NCBI RefSeq assembly: GCF_000340215.1
Contig: NW_006921535.1
Location: 5,927,414-5,991,413 of the forward strand
Direction of reading: 5' to 3'
Length of the DNA: 64,000 nt
Origin: Pseudocercospora fijiensis CIRAD86
Lineage: Eukaryota > Ascomycota > Dothideomycetes > Mycosphaerellales > Mycosphaerellaceae
The notes under the pieces are model-generated. The model saw only the letters and a program-made list of their open reading frames with translations. It did no database searches and was not told where the DNA came from. The position numbers were made by a program, and so were the translations under genes. Positions 1-13,025 of the stretch are shown here, piece by piece (the first letter of the stretch is position 1; every line of letters starts with the position of its first letter).

Positions 1-3000
1 ATATAAGTACTCGGGAATACTTCTTTATAGCGCTAATATACTCGAGCTAGTATACTTAGGCTAATTATCGACTTTTTGTCGATAATAAGATATTTATAAT
101 CTCGCAATATAATTCGAAGATCTAATCGCTAGCTAGTACTAAGGCTCTCGTACCGGCCCTTCGTAGGTAAGCGGAAGAGACTATAGAGAGTCCTACCCGA
201 AATAGTATAAGCCGCAATACCGGTTACTACCGAGCGAAGAACCGGGTCTTTAACCCGGAAAGATTTAGCTATAACGTCTAGGTGCGCTAAGATAACTTCA
301 ATCGTATAAGACTTTCTAGTCCTAGCTTCTCTATCTATATAGATTAAGAAGGGCTCGGGTTTTGTTAGGCTGTCCCGCTTATCGATACTCTACCTAAAAT
401 GCGATATATAAAAGTTATATAATTCTCGTTAATTATATATTAGTCGATCCGCTACGCCTTAACTAAAAAATTGCATCTCGAGAATGTTCTAAGAGCTCTT
501 CTTTACTCTTTCCTAGAATGTCGATTTAATGTATTTAAGATTAATCGGTATTTACCTACGGCTGTTATTAAGATATCCCGTACTATCGCTTAGATCCGAA
601 CTATATACCGAGCTGCGATTAGTCTACATTTTAAAGAGGTCGTCTACTATAGTAGACTTAAACTCCCGCTGTTTATCGGTATAATAACTAGCCCGTAGTC
701 GATAAATATATCGAGTAGAGTATAGGTTATATGCTTCCGACTAAGACTCGTATATACGTCCGTCGATATACTTTAGCTACTCTAACGTCGTATATAAATA
801 ATATAGCATTATCTATACCCGACTATAGTCTTCTCGTCTATTCGTATCGTTTATATATACTAGTAAGAATCGCAATATAGGTTCTAATTATATTGAGTTC
901 GTATAGGTAATGCTAGCGGTATTAATACGGTATCCTAATATCTACTCTATAAATGTTAGATTACCGAACTAGGATATGTCTCTCGTTATATATCGGATAA
1001 AGTAAGACTTCGTAGGTTCTAGAGCCTCGCTAGTATCGTTCGGGAGCCGATAGTCTACGTCGATTACTCTACGTAAGGTTAAGACTAGAGGAAGGTCTAA
1101 TAGTAAGTAGCATACCTCGGCCTCGGCCTATTTACGCCCGGATACAATAGCTAGCAGTGTTTAATATACGAAACTTTCGGTAGATCGGATCCTATTAATT
1201 GCTATAGACCCCTTTCTTCGGAAGGAGTCGATAGTACTCGAAACAAAAATCGCGTTACCTGCCTTATATAAGTATAGGAGTAAAGCCGTCGCTACGATAT
1301 ATAGGACGATATCTATATTCCCTAACTAAGCTAAGAGAAGTAGAGTACTATAGCGATTTAGTATTAGATAGTTACAACGAGGTAGGAATCGCTACTCTCT
1401 ATTTTTCCTACTTTTAGTAATGCTTATATCGACCTAATTCTAGGCGGGAAAACCAAATCGACACGTTTCTCCTATTTAGAGACAATACGGCTAATATTGA
1501 TGTATTTAGAAACGCTCTAGGACCGTCCTTAGATCTGCCTTACTAGTCGATAGTAGCGAATCGGGCGAAGTAATAGTGTTTTCGGTTAATAAATCGTCGT
1601 CTACTCGTAGTATAGTAGCTACAATTTCGTCTCGGAAGGCTTCTAAAACTGCCTCTATAGTCCTAAGATTGTAGTTCGCCTCTCTAGGCCCCTTCCTTGT
1701 CTATAGAATACTATAACTATAAGTAGCGCCCCTCTACTACTACTTAATCCGATAGAACTAGTTACCGATATTGAATTTTAGGCCTACTACGTGCTTATAG
1801 AATAGATCTAGTCGTCTCGAGAAGTAATAGGAAGCGATATAAGGATTTCTTTCTACTAACTTCTTAGCAATGTTTAGCCTCGCCTCTAGTAATGCTTGCT
1901 CCTATATATAGTAGTCTAGTATATATAACAGGAGCGACTGCTAATACAAGTCGGCTTAACTTAGTATTAAAAATAAGTCGGGTTGGCCTAAGTCCTTAAC
2001 TATAGTCTAGGCTTCTATATACCGCGATTTCTAGAACGGCGGAAGCCCGCGAAAACTCTCCGCTATATCGCTTACAACTTTTATCTATTCTAGGATAGGT
2101 TTTCGCTTAGTATCTGAATTTACGCTTTTAAAGAAAGTCTCTATCTTACGATCCTTGTTACCTAACTTGTTATAGATAATAAAAGGAACTTTCGTATCTA
2201 CTTGCCTTAGTAAGAGGAGCAATAGAGCAGTTATTAAAAAGTTATGTCTTTAAGTAAACCGATATCCTTAATACTTAATTAGGTACCGGACATATATGCT
2301 AAAAGTTACCGGACGCTTCCTAGACTTATTATAATCCGTATAGCTACGAGGGAATAGATCTAGAAATGTAGTTACTAAGATAGGTTCGTAGTAGACCGTA
2401 TCTACTAGTTTAACTATTGTAAATAACGGGCTCGAATTAAGCCGATAGTACGAGGTAGCATCCTCTCGCTTAAGTATAAGGCCCGGAACAATCGAATTAT
2501 AGCAATGCCCTACTCCTGCACTAGTTATACTAAGGCTTCTAATATCGCTAGTAGATCGGGCTAATCTTCGTAATAAGTTAGAGACCGACCCGTCGAGTAG
2601 TAGCCTCGAGATCGCCTACTAAGACTTTCGTACATCCTTATACCGTAGGTTAGTTATAATTAGCCAATCGAGCTAGCCCTCTACTACACTACGACGCACC
2701 GTCGTATCCCGCACTAACAATAGTACATTGTTAACTATATCAATTATAGTAATATCGAGGTCCTATACTTTATAAGGAAGTATATCGTAGATTCTAACCG
2801 ATTCCTAAAGGGCGTATATAGTCTATTAGCCTACCTAGAATTGCCTAGTTAGATAACTTCGAGATAGAATCAAACTCTCGATAACCGTAAGCGGTAGAAG
2901 AGTCTCTAGTAACGAGCTAGGGTCTATACAATTTTGAAGTGTAAATATAGTTGTTTCTTCGCCGCTATTAATTCTACGGTAGCGCCGGTAGACTTAAGTC

Positions 3001-4230
3001 TCTATACTTAGATCTATACTAAACTAACGTTCTTTATAGCGAGAGTAGAGTTATAGCTTCTTACCTTTTAGGGCATTCTCAAAATTGTCTAGTAGCTTAC
3101 GGTTAGTGTCGCTTATATCTATCCCGTTTAATAACTCGTAGGTTCTAGATCTACGTAGTATAAGCGGTCTAATGTTTAGGTAGCCGGGATCGGGGCGTTA
3201 TATAACTACTAACTCCCTAAGAGAGCCGGTCGGCGACCTAGTCGGTTCTACGTATTATAGACCTCTAGTTACCGACTCGTAGCGTACGTAAGTATCGAGC
3301 TCGAGACCGCCTCTTTTAAATGCCCTTCTAGGTGCTTTATAAGATCCTACGAAACAATATCTTAGTTGCTCTTCTATAAGTGTCTAATCTCCTAGTATAT
3401 AATATATATATATTATAAGATTGCCCTTAGCTAATCTCTAAGTCGTTCTAGGTATACCGCACGATCTATAAATAAAAGTCGCCGGTAGGATCGTTCGGGG
3501 TACCGTAGGAGTTAGTATCGATAAGTTTAATAACGCGCGCGGGGGGTAACTACCTCGACGTCTTACTATAGGCGTTAAAATTTCTTATACCTCGCTAGGC
3601 GCTTCTTGCTCTAAAGATCTCTTCGCTAGTATAGCGAATAGACTAATACCGCGGTAGGCTATATATCGTTTCGTCTGCTTCTCTTAGCTCTTTACGCTAT
3701 AGAACTGCGCGGTAGGCAAGGTTCGATTACAATTCCCGTAGTATAGTGTCTCTTCTATTTTCGGCTAATAGTGCTATAATCGTTATATAATACCGCTAAT
3801 TTAATAGACTAGGTATAGCGGGTAAACGATACCGCGAGGAGCTTCTATACTCTATATCTCTACCTCGCGGAGCGTAGCGAAGGTTAGGTACCTAAATAGG
3901 AACACGCTCGTAAGTTATACTACGTATATCGATTTCTTAGCGAGATCTAATAGTATACCTAGATGCCTAACTTTCTAATATTAATATTGTATCTAGAGTA
4001 CGACTTACGAGCGAGCGCTTCGTAATTATTAGACCGGTATAGCGATCTACGGCACATCTTATAGTATATAAGCAAATACGATTTTATAGTATATAATATA
4101 TAGGCGGTAAGTACTAAGCTTCTCTGCCTTTGTCTCTACTTGCAATTCGAACTACTATTTACGACTTTATATACTAACCCTATTTCCTATACTACCCGGC
4201 TTTATACTATCGACATCTTTTATCCCTTTA
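1..4230 (-). pseudogene. RIP-decayed minus-strand coding region, unrecognised
   Basis: Read on the minus strand, long stretches stay in one frame if TAG and TAA are treated as mutated Gln or Trp codons. The clearest part is about 3200 down to 2300, with segments such as NRKLLDNFENALKGKK and a hydrophilic helical run. No catalytic motif or known domain could be identified. The frame may be the downstream continuation of the coiled-coil protein at 4230-5460 or a separate gene; the stop density does not allow a decision. TpA excess is extreme and CpA/TpG are nearly absent, which fits RIP. Nothing better was found on the plus strand. Confidence 0.35.
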
Positions 4231-5460
4231 ATAAGTTAGCGGTAGCGTCTAATTATCCCTACTAACTTGCTAATATAAACATCTATCGTCGCGATACGCT
4301 CTTCTAACTGCCGGTTAGCGTCTTTTAGACGTCTATATTAGTTTCGTAGCTCCTTAAATGCCGCCTATTCGCCTTCTTCTATCCCTTTTGCTTTAACCTA
4401 TCGTTATAGTCGCTCGACCCCGGATATACTCGAAGATAACCTATCCTCTAAATCTCTCTCTATTCGATCTGCCTATATAATCTTCCCTTTAAGCCGCCGT
4501 CGTTTTTCTCTCTCTTCTTCTATAATCCCGACACTTTCACCTAAGATAGTAATTTTCTACGTTAACTATAACAGCTTATCTTTTAGTTAGACTACTGCCT
4601 TGCTCTTCTTTATAATTAGGCCTAGAGAGCGAGTACCTAATTTTCTAGCAGATTTATAGAAGCGGTTAGATAATAAATCCTATACCCGTACTTAGTAGTA
4701 GGCAACTAGCTACTCGTATTACGATATCTCGAGCGTTTGTCGGAGTCCTATAATCTCCTCCTCTTTTCTACTCTAATAATCCTTTATATCTTCTAATTCC
4801 CGTTCTATTATAACGAGTTAATCTCGGGCTAATATAGCGCGGCCCTAGGCTTCGCGTATCTAGTTCTGCTACTCTACTACCGTACTCTTTAACGTAGCGA
4901 CCTACTTACCCTAGCTACTCTTTAGCTTATCGAGCTCTGCCCGGAGAAGCATATCCTACTACTATATATACTATAGCTTATCCTTTCTATTATATAGCTC
5001 GTTTTCCGCCTAGATTAAGCTTTTCTTTAGCTTATCGAGCTCTACCCGGAGAAGTATATCCTACTACTATATATACTATAGCTCTTCCTTTCTATTATAT
5101 AGCTCGTTTTCCGCCTAGATTAGGTTTTGCTAGATAGCCTTACGCTCGTATTAGGCGATATCGCGCTCGTTTTCGGTAGTATCGTACCGATCTTAGAGAT
5201 AGCAATTATCGTTCCGAGTAATATAGCTCTTATTCTAGGCGGCGTCGCGCTTATACTAACAATATCGAAGCTCCTCTCGATAGTCTATAAGCTCCTCTCG
5301 GTAGACTTAAAGCTCCTCTTACTTTACGTCTCTTTCTACTCGAAAAATATCGCCTATTCTCGTCGCAATCGAGATATAACTTCTTAGGGTAGGTATAATA
5401 GAGTCTATATTGCTATAGAAATGTCCCTCGATAGTATCGGATATTATATTAGATAGTTAG
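4230..5460 (-). pseudogene. Decayed long coiled-coil protein (partial, runs into gap)
   Basis: On the minus strand this stretch encodes an almost uninterrupted heptad-rich, Glu/Lys/Gln/Leu protein. Examples are LIQAENELYNRKEELQYIQQ, LLRVELDKLKK and LEDRLSSSISGVERL (stops read as Gln). It contains two copies of a 35-residue unit, equal to five heptads, encoded by the 105-bp repeat at 4921-5125. The amino-terminal side is lost in the assembly gap at 5461-5875. Composition suggests a structural, myosin-tail-like or SMC-like rod, but no head or ATPase motif is visible, so no function is assigned. Breaks are TAG/TAA only. Confidence 0.5.
4921..5125 (-). repeat. 105-bp tandem repeat inside coiled coil, two copies
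   Basis: The segment starting at 4921 (tttagcttatcgagctc) recurs at 5026 with only a few transitions between copies. The 105-bp period equals 35 codons, or exactly five heptads, so the duplication preserves both reading frame and coiled-coil register. Confidence 0.8.
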
Positions 5461-5875
5461 NNNNNNNNNNNNNNNNNNNNNNNNNNNNNNNNNNNNNNNN
5501 NNNNNNNNNNNNNNNNNNNNNNNNNNNNNNNNNNNNNNNNNNNNNNNNNNNNNNNNNNNNNNNNNNNNNNNNNNNNNNNNNNNNNNNNNNNNNNNNNNNN
5601 NNNNNNNNNNNNNNNNNNNNNNNNNNNNNNNNNNNNNNNNNNNNNNNNNNNNNNNNNNNNNNNNNNNNNNNNNNNNNNNNNNNNNNNNNNNNNNNNNNNN
5701 NNNNNNNNNNNNNNNNNNNNNNNNNNNNNNNNNNNNNNNNNNNNNNNNNNNNNNNNNNNNNNNNNNNNNNNNNNNNNNNNNNNNNNNNNNNNNNNNNNNN
5801 NNNNNNNNNNNNNNNNNNNNNNNNNNNNNNNNNNNNNNNNNNNNNNNNNNNNNNNNNNNNNNNNNNNNNNNNNNN
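5461..5875. other. Assembly gap (415 N)
   Basis: A run of N interrupts the sequence; it lies in repeat-rich DNA and truncates the coiled-coil frame to its left. Its true length is unknown. Confidence 1.
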
Positions 5876-5879
5876 CTCG

Positions 5880-7440
5880 TCGATATTATAGCTATCCGGT
5901 TTTCCGTCGGATCGTAATCGCGGTATTGTATCTCCCGTATAGGTTGCCTAACTATTATTTTCTTTATATAAGGTATCTACCTCTAGCCGCGATAGATTCG
6001 GATCTCCGAGCTTATTTATCGATATTATATTGCTACGTAGATTAGAAATCTCGAGATATAGTAAGAGGTCGCGAGAGGCAATAAAGATAATAGTATAGGA
6101 ACTAAACCTATTTTAAAGGATACCGCCGTAGCTACAAAGTCTCCGTTGCCCGGGCCCTATCGCGTACTCTTCTCTAGTATAGCTTTAGCGCGAACCTTAT
6201 ATATAGGGGTACCCCGGTTAACGCTAAAATCCGAACTTATTATTAAAATCCTACGGCGTCGTAAGATAGAAGACATCGAATCGCGAAGCTATACGGCAAT
6301 ATAGCTTTATTATCTAATAGCGTATTCAAGTTTCGCTTTAGTAACAACGAGCTTTTCGAATACCTATACGGTACGCTTAGTCTAATTGCGTCCCTATACG
6401 AGCAGCGCCGTAGCTATTATAGGAGGGATATACGGACGTCCTCTAGCTATACTAAGCGCCGTAACAAGTATACTATTAACGGAGTCCGAATTAAGGGATA
6501 CGAGATACTAGTTTTAGTAAGCCGCGCTATCTTATACATATTTAATGTATTAATACATCGTAGCTTAGCTTAAGTGTCGGCGTTTATACGATATAGGTCG
6601 AGTCCTATAATAACGAGATACCCGCCTTAACCTATAAGTATGCTCTACTATCCCGTCCGCTCGCCGCGCCGAAATATCTTATATATTACACTACCTTGCT
6701 AGATATTAGGAACGCTACGCTTCTCGTTACTACCGAGATAAAGATAGAGGACAATCGCGTAGCTTAATTGTATAGACTAGCATTCGATAACTGCTATATA
6801 GGTAAACGATTCTACGGCAAGGTATACGAGGGTACGGTATATATTATCGTCTAACTCTACTTCTCTAGTATTAGCATCAAACAACTTAATACTAACCTAG
6901 GCGGCGTACTCTATCTTTTCTAGCGGATCCTAATACTAGCCGAGTTAAATAAAGAATTTAGACTATTTAAGAAGACTTAAGTAGATACTCTTAGTATAGA
7001 GGTTCTAGTTAAGGTCGAGGACGTCTATAGTATAGACGTATATAGTAAGCGGCAGAAAATAGACTCTAATATACTAGACGCAAACTAGGAAGTCTTTAAT
7101 ACTCTAAACAATACAAGATACGGAGACTACGATACTAGGGTATAGCAGATATACGAGACGTAGTTAAAGCAAGCTCTTCGCGATAACGGAAGCGTATTCT
7201 AGTATACAAGAGTGCAGATTCGAAGAGACTAGCGACGGTCTAGTATATAGTAATACTTTAGCATTCTTATACCTAACAACCTTAGATATAACACTTAATA
7301 CCGGATAGTCTATAAGAAAGTCAAGAGAAGAAGGACTCTAGGGCTTTATAGTATTGAAATCAAGCGAGCTTTTCTGTGCTGCTGTGCCCTAATTACGCTA
7401 GGCTATTAGGCTATATTTAATATTAGATGCCTTAGATCTA
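5880..7440 (+). pseudogene. RIP-decayed plus-strand coding region, unrecognised
   Basis: The plus strand gives long readable runs when TAG/TAA are read as Gln/Trp, for example around 6760-6960 (LAFDNCYIGKRFYGKVYEGT) and 7010-7200, which is rich in Asp, Glu and Lys. No domain could be named. The frame shifts between 6100 and 6700, so introns or indels may be present. The left edge is hidden by the gap, and the right edge runs into the direct repeats at 7461-7672. It may belong to the same gene as the basic C-terminal segment at 7890-8570, but that link is only positional. Confidence 0.3.
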
Positions 7441-7460
7441 TAGGCGATTACATTATTTAT

Positions 7461-7672
7461 ATAGGTATAATATGTTAACGCGCGACGCAGATGTAAGGCT
7501 CCGTCTATTAGTTTAAGTACTATCCTCTTTAGTTATTGCGTATCGCGAGTTTCCGCACCTACGGGCTCTACCACTTCTCGAGACGATTTTATATAAGCAT
7601 AATATATTAACGCGCGACGTAGATGTAAAGCTCTAACTATTAGTTTAAGCTCTATCCTCTTTAGTTGTTATA
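7461..7672. repeat. Two direct ~80-bp repeats, 131 bp apart
   Basis: The block starting tataggtataatatgttaacg at about 7461 recurs at about 7592, and both copies end near ctatcctctttagttgt. The copies differ mainly by transitions in CpA/TpG context (gcagatgtaagg versus gtagatgtaaag), as expected for independent RIP of a duplication. Function is unknown. Confidence 0.7.
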
Positions 7673-7889
7673 TAAGTAACATACCGTCTTTATAACATCT
7701 TCTTTGAACTTTAGCGCAATCTAAACAACTATACGCGGCCGTCTATAGTACTACTCTACCTCGCCTAAGGCACTAGATCTGCTATAGACATTGTTAGCAA
7801 GCTAAGATATAATATAAGGCCGACGTAAGCGTCTAAAAGGAGATAGAACCCCGCTCGGCGGCACTACTACAATAAAGCTTAATATATCT

Positions 7890-8570
7890 AAAGACCGTCG
7901 AACGATACGTAAGCGTTAGAAAAAGGCGGATCTCCGGAACTAAGTCTATTATATAGGCGAATACGTAGGAGACGGACAAGAATACGTCGACTTTAAATAC
8001 TATACTCTACTACTAGGAAATATTACGACGTATAATATATAGTACTATAAGAAGCTGCCTATTTCTACGTTCTAGATAAACGGAGGCCGTTCTACTAAAG
8101 AAGGATATCCTAATGTCCGCTATAGGTATATATTATGCTATAACCGCTTTAAATTATCTTATAGTAAGGAGGAAAGAAACCTCGAGAGTGTTAGACTATC
8201 TAAAGCGAAAGGTTCGAATAAAAATAACGCTACTAAGACTACTTCGTAGTCTTACACTCGCGTATTATTGCTCCCGACTAGTTCTATTCTAAATCCTAGG
8301 ACTATAAGTAAAGATCAGATAACAGAGACTAGAGAGCGGGATTTAGAGGAGGAAACTAGGAAAGAAGACGCCGATATATTAACTAAGTACTCCCTAGTAG
8401 CGTTAAATACAGTCCCGCTTACACTTAACGATAGTAGTCGGCTATCCTTAAAGCGTAAAAGATCCGAGAGAGACGATAGCGAGGAAGCAGCTTAGATACC
8501 TATAGCTAAGAGATATAAGGAGGATAGGTTCTCGGTTAACTACCGCTATACCTAGACTCTTATTTATTAG
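7890..8570 (+). pseudogene. Decayed basic/acidic protein C-terminus with NLS-like clusters
   Basis: One plus frame is readable through this stretch, including an uninterrupted 75-codon part at 8268-8495. It shows a charged linker (ETRERDLEEETRKED) followed by a bipartite basic pattern, LKRKRSERDD and then IAKRYKED about 15 residues later. This looks like a classical bipartite nuclear localisation signal, so a nuclear protein is plausible. The upstream part (about 7960-8200) contains KLPISTFQINGG and several Cys/Tyr positions. No enzymatic domain was recognised. The frame is lost after about 8560. Confidence 0.4.
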
Positions 8571-8747
8571 CCCCTTCTAACTACTTAGTATAGTATAGCC
8601 TAGAGATTTATACGCGATAGGGCAGTATTAGCGTCTCTATACCTGCCTAATATGCAATAATCAGAGTCGCACACGACGGTAAGCATATCTTACTATAGAG
8701 TCTATTCGACTATATAGAGTAATTTAGACTTTCCTTCTATTTACGTA

Positions 8748-8815
8748 AGAGGGAAGAGGGGGGGAGGTAGGAGAGAGGAAGGGAGGGAAGAGAGAGAGAG
8801 AGGGAAGAGGGAGGC
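8748..8815 (+). repeat. Polypurine (GA-rich) tract
   Basis: About 70 bases are almost pure G and A with runs of gaga and ggggggg. Purine tracts lack CpA and TpG and so survive RIP. No retroelement end is visible beside it, so it is reported only as low-complexity sequence. Confidence 0.8.
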
Positions 8816-8819
8816 GATA

Positions 8820-9640
8820 TATTATATTTAGGGAAGTACTACTCTAGATGTTATATTTGTATTTTAATACTTAGTATCTACAACTAAAACTTACTTAAGT
8901 TATTAAATATAGCATATATTAATTACTCGTTTCTCCTTATTAAACGGCTAAGTAGAATTTATAGGCTATATCGCGACTCTTGTATTTAACTTAACGACAA
9001 CGATAATAGGTGCTATACATTATAATAAATCAAACTACGGTAGTAAAATTCACTAGGGTAGAGTAGGCAGGGAATAGTATAGTCGAGTAAGGCATCGAGT
9101 TTCCGGTATCCTATAATTTACGAAGCAAGGGCCTAGCGAGAGGTCTCGAGATAGCTATAGCGCGATTCGCTAGGATCGTAATCAACCTCAATTAGATTCC
9201 TCTATTTATACTCTCGCTACTTATAACCTATAATAACGCCTCTCTCTAGGCCGTATAATAGGATAGCTTTTATATTAACTCGTTGCTTATATTGCCTATA
9301 AACTCGCTATCTAATTCGCCGCTAATTGCTATAAGGCGATAGTCTCCTAACTTCTAAAGATTACGCTTATATTCGGTCTTCTATTTTATTAGTTGCTACT
9401 TCTTCGCCTACTAAGGCCTAGATTTTAGCCTAATATAGATCTAAACGCCGGCGGGATAGTAACTAAAACCTATACCGTTAAAGATAAATCCCTAGAGAAT
9501 GCGAGTAAAGAGGACCTCGGTAATAGCCGTAAGCGATAGTTCCTAAATAACGTATAGGACTATAGTATATAGCCTATACCTATTAGGGAACAAGTGTCGA
9601 GAGATAGCGTTTATAAGGGACAGCTTTGTATTAGATCGCA
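8820..9640. other. Gene-poor RIP-saturated stretch
   Basis: No frame on either strand could be followed for more than a few tens of codons, and no motif, repeat or RNA gene was recognised. Confidence 0.5.
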
Positions 9641-10520
9641 TATAACTTAAGTAATATACTAGTCTTTTAGAGCTACCGGCCTACCTAAAGCCGATATAGT
9701 ACTAAGGAGAACGGGGGTAGTTTTCGTCTAGGGTGCGAAGAGTATGTTTAACGAACGATCTATAGCTCTTTCGAGTATTCTAGTATATTTTATTAGCGTT
9801 GTTATATACTATATAACATTGCAATACAGATATACCCTCGTTATTAAGTATTTCCGAGTACCTCTTATCGAATCCCTTATAGTAGTTGCTTTACCTACTA
9901 TAATATTAATTTGGTAGGCAAATGCGTTATCGCTATCTTGTAGTTCTCGGCTATAGCGCTCGAAGCCTCGAAGCAGCTCCCTTATATTATCTAACGGAAT
10001 AGCATTGCCGGCCTAGTCTATATAAGTTATAGCATATATTATAGGGAGCTCCTATTAGATTCCGATTGACTTTAGCGTCTCTAAATAGCTATATAGTAGC
10101 GAGGTATAGTCGACGGAATGTCTTGTAATTATACCGTCGATATAAGCGTCTAAGAGTTCCGACTTTGCCGATAGTAAGGTATTTACTGCCTTTAAGGTTA
10201 TCGCTGCCTTTAATCCGCTACGAAGGCTAGTAGTTGTCTCGTATTTGAGAACCTCGCCTACAAATGCCTTAAGCCCTTTTCCCTTCTCTTCTCTTATTCT
10301 ATTAGTAAGCGACTAGCGAGTTATATCGTACGGATTTATAGCTTAAGTAAAGTTCTAGCTAAGGCTCTCTCTAGATATACTTAGGGTAGGAGTAGTTGCT
10401 CGGGTTAGCCGTATATAAGACCTTTCGGTCTCGTCTATCTTATTATAGCGCTCTTCGTACAAAAGCTCTCCTAACAGCTATAGTAGTAAGTCTATATTAC
10501 TAGGGACGATACTAGAGATT
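9640..10520 (-). pseudogene. RIP-decayed minus-strand helical protein, unrecognised
   Basis: The minus strand holds one consistent frame (stops as Gln/Trp) from about 10510 to 9650. It is rich in Leu, Ile, Arg and Glu, for example DLLLQLLGELLYEERYNKI and ELLRGFERYSRELQDSDNAF. The pattern suggests a mostly helical soluble protein. No catalytic signature was found. An upstream exon may lie between 10520 and 11430, where readable frames are shorter. Confidence 0.4.
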
Positions 10521-11394
10521 TCTATACTATACTTAGTTACGAAGTCGAGATGTAGGCTATTACCGAGCTTTAGGGTCTCGCCGGCGGGCACGATAGCTTC
10601 TAAAACGTATACTCCTTCGATAGTTAGAATAATTAATTGCGCTAATAGGAGCAGATTTTAAACTCTAGGGATAGGAGATAATAAAGGTAGGACTAACGGA
10701 GTCGTACCTCCGAGCCGTAATAATAGGCCTTAACTAAACGTATAGGAAGGCGTAGCCGTTATAGTCTTGCCTATAATCTGTAATAATAGACCCTAGGCGA
10801 ATACTAGCGAGGGTATTGCTATTAGTGTCCTACCGGCGATCCTCGAAGATTCCCCTTAACTAAACGTTTCTAATATTGTAACTTCCTATATCCTACCTAT
10901 AAGTTCTAATAGTCGTGCTTAGCCGAGGGTTAGAGACGACTGCCCTTAAGACACCTAGTTAGTATACTTCTACTTCTTTTTTAGTAGTAGTAGTAATAGG
11001 GGAGGGGGCATTTAATCTCTTAATATATCGCGTAATTAGACCTGTTCCGATACTAATTTATAGATATATAGTAGTAGTCGCTCGGTAAGATCGCGTACCT
11101 CCGCCTTAGGGATCTAGGCATTAATAGAAGAATCTAGGAAAGTGCTCGATCTTCCGAAATTATATTATAATAGATCCTACTCGCTCGTATCGGCTACGTA
11201 GCGTTTTTGTCTTCCTATATTGCTATAAGGGATACCGGAGGTGCCCTTAAGAGAATCCGGATAGGCGTAATACTAAATATATAAAGCTCGGCTAGTAGGA
11301 GAACCGGCGATTAGTATATCCGGTAAGGTAATATAGTAAGGGGCACTAGAAGTGCTCTTATATCGAGCCGGGCTAAGATATAAAGAAGGAGTAA

Positions 11395-11412
11395 GAGAGA
11401 GAGAGAGAGAAA
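11395..11412 (+). repeat. (GA)n microsatellite
   Basis: A short run of alternating g and a follows a purine-rich stretch. It carries no further information. Confidence 0.8.
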
Positions 11413-12078
11413 GGACTCTAAACGGGCGGGACGATAACGTAGAAGGGAAAACTCTATACCCTTCCGACGCATCGACTCGATTTTACGTATATCTGCCCTA
11501 TAGGTTTATAGTATAGCACTACTACAAGATTACGACTACTTTACGGCGCTAGCACTCGAGCTACTTAACGAGATTTGTTCGTATCTTCTACTATTCTATC
11601 GGTTCGTATTACTAACTATACTATCTCTAAACCGGTTTACGAAGATCTACCGATCCCTATTTTCTAGACAAAATATTAAGAGCCTTTACTTCCTACTATT
11701 CGCAATTCTAGACTAAGAGGCCCTCGAAAGTCTCTCGTTTAGGCAACGTCGATATTTACCCCTACTATTTAACGAAGTCGAAGCGCGGATTAGCTTTAAT
11801 ATCTACGATAACGCGATTCTTAAATATAAGGTTTCTAATATAACGAGCTTAGTAGCCGAGGATACGATGCTTAATAATAGGAAGCGAACTTATCGTAACC
11901 TAGTATACTAGGCTAGGGTAAGGGTTATAATAATAGCAAAGCGAGGTCGCTATAACGCTTAGTCTAATAATAGCAGTTATATATATATAACTTTATACTC
12001 GTTCTTCTTCTTCCCTTCTTTCTTCTATTAGCGATATATATATTATCCTTGCCTCTAATACCTCGCCGTCGCTACTAT

Positions 12079-12975
12079 GTCTAACTAAGAATTTAATAAT
12101 ATTATAGATTTTGCGCTTAACTTCCTAACTTCTAGGGCGTAGACGCCTCTATAACTACTACTATTATAGTAGCAGTAGCAATAGTAGGACTTATCTAGTT
12201 AGGATATTAACGTACTAGACTCGTATGTTTCCGAGTTTTGCTCTATCTAAGACAATAGCTAATATATCTTAGTATCGTTAATATAATAGCACCGCTAGCT
12301 CTAGCTCTAATAGGACTATCTCGCCGCTCTAGTCCGAGTATATAGGTACGTCGATAGTAAGATCGTACTCGCCGAGGTCTACCTCTTATATCTCTGCTAC
12401 TACTACCGCCGCTACCGCTACTACTACCGCCTCCGCCTCCGCCTCCGTCTCTATCTCCGTCTCCGTCTCTGCCTCCGCCTCCGCCTCTACCTCTAGCTTC
12501 GACTTCGACTTCGACTTTAGTAACTATAACTAGGGTAGTACTAGCACTAGTACTACTAACTTAGGCTATAAATAAGAAGAAGAAGAAGGAGAAGAATAAG
12601 ACGAAGGATAAGAAAGAGAAAAGGAAGTAGGGTCTAAGTAGCCTACGTATTACGCTCCGCTATCCGGAGGCTAAAAATGCCTACTACTCCGAGTCTATAA
12701 AGCTATAGGCGTAGAGTTTAAACGAGATATAGATTAGATTAACGTATATTAGCAGGATCGAGGAGATAGATAATAGAGAGCTACGTATACCTGCCTATAA
12801 GCGCTATATCCGCTTAGGCTATACTTATCGCGTATATACTAAGGAGGGTAAGAGAGCATATAATAGTAGTATGCCTAATAAGAAGTGCGGCCGCTATCGA
12901 TATCGCAGGGTCGGCAATTATAAATATATAGATTCTTAATTTGAAATAACAATATCTCTACCTGCCTATAATACG
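12079..12975 (+). pseudogene. Decayed Gln-rich, Lys-rich low-complexity protein
   Basis: A retained ATG at 12079 opens a plus frame that begins MSN, continues with NNIIDFALNFLTS, then a Leu/Gln block where CAG codons have largely become TAG. Hexanucleotide CTCCGC-type repeats (about 12420-12515) and a poly-Lys segment KKKKKEKNKTKDKKEK (about 12570-12625) follow. The end (about 12640-12975) is more ordered and contains CGRYRYRRVGNYKY, where several Tyr codons (TAC/TAT) could be RIP products of Cys or His, so a small zinc-binding motif is possible. No family was recognised. The frame shifts at least once in the repeat region. Confidence 0.4.
12420..12515 (+). repeat. CTCCGC/TTCGAC hexamer repeats
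   Basis: Short imperfect hexamers (ctccgc, ctccgt, then ttcgac) run in tandem inside the decayed low-complexity gene. Confidence 0.75.
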
Positions 12976-13025
12976 CCCTTGTCTCCCGTCTCTTATTCTA
13001 TAGATCCTCTATTCTTAATATATAA

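Noticed and set aside
5127..5387. Plus-strand ORF of 86 codons, very hydrophobic
   Set aside because: Antisense to the coiled-coil frame; Leu/Ile richness is the mirror of Glu/Lys/Gln codons on the other strand.
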